A DNA stretch of 45,964 bases, taken from positions 1-45,964 of the forward strand of contig NZ_JAPUVR010000099.1 in assembly GCF_029255125.1 (NCBI RefSeq). The letters are read 5' to 3'. Position 1 is the stretch's first letter. The number at the start of each line of letters is the position of its first letter. Below, piece by piece: positions 44,031-45,964 of this stretch. Both the position numbers and the translations under genes were made by a program. The notes under the pieces are model-generated. The model was not told the origin of the DNA and ran no database searches. It saw nothing but the letters and a program-made list of their open reading frames with translations. The DNA is from Accumulibacter sp. GTDB lineage: Bacteria; Pseudomonadota; Gammaproteobacteria; Burkholderiales; Rhodocyclaceae.

Positions 44031-45457
44031 GTCCGCCGGTCACCTACCGGCCGGCGTACATCGGCCTCTTCGCCGCACTGGTACTGGCGGTCACCTGCAA
44101 CGCGTACCTCGATATCCACCACGGCACTTTCGGTGTCGAGGTGCTGATCTGGTCGATGGTCTATTTCTTCACGCTGCGCGTCGCCTGGAAACAGAGTGGC
44201 AAGGTCGATGAAATTGGCCGGCGGCGGCAGAAGGTCTGGGCGATCGTTGCCGTGCTCGCCACGCTGCTCGTCTTCCTGCCGCTCTGGCGGCTGCCGCGCG
44301 CTGGTCTGTGGGCGCTCGCCGCCTTGCAGGCGGCCGCGAATTGCGTCACCGTCGATCGTCGGAGGTTCATGCTGGCGCTGCTCGTCTCGGCGGTGATGGT
44401 GATGTTTGCCGCCATGCACTGGCGCGCCGACTGGACGATGCTCTTCTATTTCGTGCCTTACCTGTTGGCCGTCGTCTTCACGCTGGTTGCCGAGCAGGTG
44501 AGCCGGCGCGTGCACGAAGTGCAAAACGATGCGCCCGGACAGAACCTGGTCGGCGGTCAGGGAGCGTCGATCGTTGCGGCGACGGCCAGTCTGCTGATCG
44601 TCGCGCTGGCGCTCTACGCGCTCACTCCGCAAGTCACCTGGGTCTGGCTGAAGTCTCAATACGGCCAGCTCAGCAACTTGGGATCGCTGCGCGGTATCGA
44701 CCCGGGCGCGCGGGGCGGACTGCGCGAAGCGGGCGGCCTCGGGGGCGGAGGCGACGATGCGAATACTGCGGGCGGCGCCGACGGGCGGGCTCCCGGCGGT
44801 GATCAGGATCTGGCCCACGGCGCGGCCGATGGACCAAGCGGCGACGGCTATCGGGAAAGCATACGCGTCAAGTTCGGCTGGCCGACGGTGCAGGAAATGC
44901 GCCAGGCGGCCAAGCGCTCCGGTATGCCCGTCTGGCAGGCCGCGACGATCCGCCAACTCGCCGATGCAGCTGAACTCATCGAGCGGATCGTTCAGCCGCT
45001 GACGATCAAGGGGGCGGCGATCAGTCGCGCCGTCGGCGAATGGCTGGAGGCCAATCGGTGGTCGATCATTCGGGGCTTGATCGGCGTCGTGCTGGTCCTG
45101 CTGCTCGCCGGGGCGTGCATGCTCGTGCGCGAAATGCGGCTTGGTCTCTGGCTGCGCGTACAGTTCGACTTCTTGCGCTTAGCCCTGTTGCGCCGGCATG
45201 CGGCGGGCACGGTCGGTGCCTGCCAGATTTTCGCGGCGATGCAACGACTCTTCGCGCTGCATCAGGTCGAGCAAGACGTGCGGCGCAATGCACGCGAGTA
45301 TCTGGCTGCGCTGAGTACGATGCATCGCTCCTTACGCCGCGAGGCGGGCGAAATGGTCGAACTCTTCGAGCATGCGCGCTACGGCAACGGCGCGGTCAGC
45401 ACTCGCCAGCTTGCGCGCATGTGCGAGCTTTACCGGCAGATGTACCGCTGCCTGTGA
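44027..45457 (+). CDS. TgpA-like membrane protein lacking the transglutaminase domain
   Basis: This 476-residue protein has five to six helices between residues 10 and 200, a glycine-rich linker (225-275, many GGGDD and GGADG), a helical periplasmic segment (280-345), one further helix (348-366), and a cytoplasmic C-terminal helical domain (395-470, ending FEHARYGNGAVSTRQLARMCELYRQMYRCL) that resembles DUF4129. This outline is that of TgpA-type proteins that follow MoxR and DUF58 genes. The transglutaminase-like core expected between the helices and the last membrane segment is missing: there is no cysteine between residues 106 and 364. The reading frame is intact, so it is not an obvious frameshift. 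Its function is unknown. Confidence 0.75.
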   Translation: MSPPVTYRPAYIGLFAALVLAVTCNAYLDIHHGTFGVEVLIWSMVYFFTLRVAWKQSGKVDEIGRRRQKVWAIVAVLATLLVFLPLWRLPRAGLWALAALQAAANCVTVDRRRFMLALLVSAVMVMFAAMHWRADWTMLFYFVPYLLAVVFTLVAEQVSRRVHEVQNDAPGQNLVGGQGASIVAATASLLIVALALYALTPQVTWVWLKSQYGQLSNLGSLRGIDPGARGGLREAGGLGGGGDDANTAGGADGRAPGGDQDLAHGAADGPSGDGYRESIRVKFGWPTVQEMRQAAKRSGMPVWQAATIRQLADAAELIERIVQPLTIKGAAISRAVGEWLEANRWSIIRGLIGVVLVLLLAGACMLVREMRLGLWLRVQFDFLRLALLRRHAAGTVGACQIFAAMQRLFALHQVEQDVRRNAREYLAALSTMHRSLRREAGEMVELFEHARYGNGAVSTRQLARMCELYRQMYRCL

Positions 45458-45515
45458 GCACGCGGGCAGCGTAGACCGGCAGGCGCGAACGGCCGGCCGC
45501 GGTGTACGGCAACGG

Positions 45516-45964
45516 TCAGACGTGGGTTTCGCGCAGGGCGAGACGCGCGAGCGCGTCGAAGTAGCTGGCGCCGACGACCAGCGCTTCCTCGTCGAAGTCG
45601 AATTGCGGATTGTGCAGCGGCAGGTTCGGCGTGTTCGGCCCACGACCGCCAAAGCGTACGAAACAGCCGGGGACACGTTCCAGATAGAAAGAAAAATCTT
45701 CCGCGCCCATGCTCGGCAGTTCCTGGGTCAATACACACGCACTGCCCACCACCGACATGGCGGCCTGGCGCGCCAGCACGGTTTCCCGCGGGGTGTTGAC
45801 CACCGGCGGATAGGTTGGCGAAAAAGTCAGCTCGATCTGCGTCTGGTAAGCCTCGCCGAAGGCACGGCACATTCGTTCGAGTCCGGCGATCAGCCGTTGC
45901 CGCGTTTCTGGCCGGGTGCTGCGGATCGTGCCGGAGAGCTGGGCGTCATGCGCGATGGCGTTGG
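45516..45964 (-). CDS. M20 family amidohydrolase (partial, C-terminal part)
   Basis: This frame enters from the right edge; the first readable codons give NAIAHDAQLSGTIRSTRPETRQRLIAGLERM, continuous with the 118 residues after the internal ATG at 45872. ELTFSPTYPPVVNTPRETVLAR and ELPSMGAEDFSFYLERVPGCFVRFGG, then LHNPQFDFDEEALVVGASYFDALARLAL, are the dimerisation-domain exit and the metal-ligand glutamate and histidine region of M20D peptidases/hippurate hydrolases. The N-terminal metal-binding half is outside the window, so the gene is truncated by the edge, not necessarily broken. It converges on the TgpA-like gene with 58 nt between. Confidence 0.92.
   Translation of the reverse strand, partial: NAIAHDAQLSGTIRSTRPETRQRLIAGLERMCRAFGEAYQTQIELTFSPTYPPVVNTPRETVLARQAAMSVVGSACVLTQELPSMGAEDFSFYLERVPGCFVRFGGRGPNTPNLPLHNPQFDFDEEALVVGASYFDALARLALRETHV

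Overview
The window reads as a chromosomal segment of a GC-rich betaproteobacterium. The gene orders hisBHAF-hisE-HIT-tatABC, mreBCD-mrdA-rodA-rlpA and yciB-yciI-bolA-ppiC are typical of that class. The c-type cytochromes and anaerobic dicarboxylate exchanger suggest a respiratory, facultatively anaerobic member of the Rhodocyclales (an Accumulibacter- or Dechloromonas-like bacterium). This placement is inferred from gene content and order, not from a database comparison. I saw no rRNA, tRNA, insertion sequence, prophage or CRISPR array.

Positions 1-11264 (minus strand) hold a leucine/isovalerate degradation cluster: isovaleryl-CoA dehydrogenase, both methylcrotonyl-CoA carboxylase subunits, methylglutaconyl-CoA hydratase and HMG-CoA lyase. 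A second acyl-CoA dehydrogenase, a DsbA-like isomerase, a DMT transporter, a thioesterase and a fused GNAT-carbonic anhydrase lie among them. Positions 11442-14252 carry three plus-strand single genes: a metallo-beta-lactamase-fold hydrolase, an alkaline-phosphatase-superfamily hydrolase and a YajD-like HNH nuclease.

Positions 14273-21103 are the histidine region. hisC lies divergent from hisB, and hisB-H-A-F run together. hisI, expected between hisF and hisE, is absent, and about 400 bp without a recognisable gene takes its place. hisE is followed by a HIT protein and the Tat export genes tatABC. gatCAB (tRNA amidotransferase) follows on the minus strand, divergent from the rod-shape operon mreB-mreC-mreD-mrdA-rodA-rlpA (24591-31307). 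A GAF-PAS protein, a D,D-carboxypeptidase gene and yciB-yciI-bolA-ppiC come next.

Positions 35982-39863 (minus) form a compact four-gene redox operon: monohaem cytochrome c, a periplasmic triple-rhodanese protein, a membrane-anchored octahaem cytochrome c of the tetrathionate-reductase (OTR) family, and a membrane cytochrome b. It looks like a complete quinone-linked periplasmic pathway for reduction (or oxidation) of a sulfur or nitrogen compound, with a sulfane-sulfur carrier built in. Upstream is a DcuB-type C4-dicarboxylate exchanger, then a MoxR-DUF58-membrane protein module whose third protein resembles TgpA but lacks the transglutaminase domain. An M20 amidohydrolase runs off the right edge.

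The most notable items are the OTR/triple-rhodanese operon, the GNAT-carbonic anhydrase fusion inside a carboxylase cluster, the missing hisI with hisC inverted, and the TgpA-like protein without its catalytic domain.
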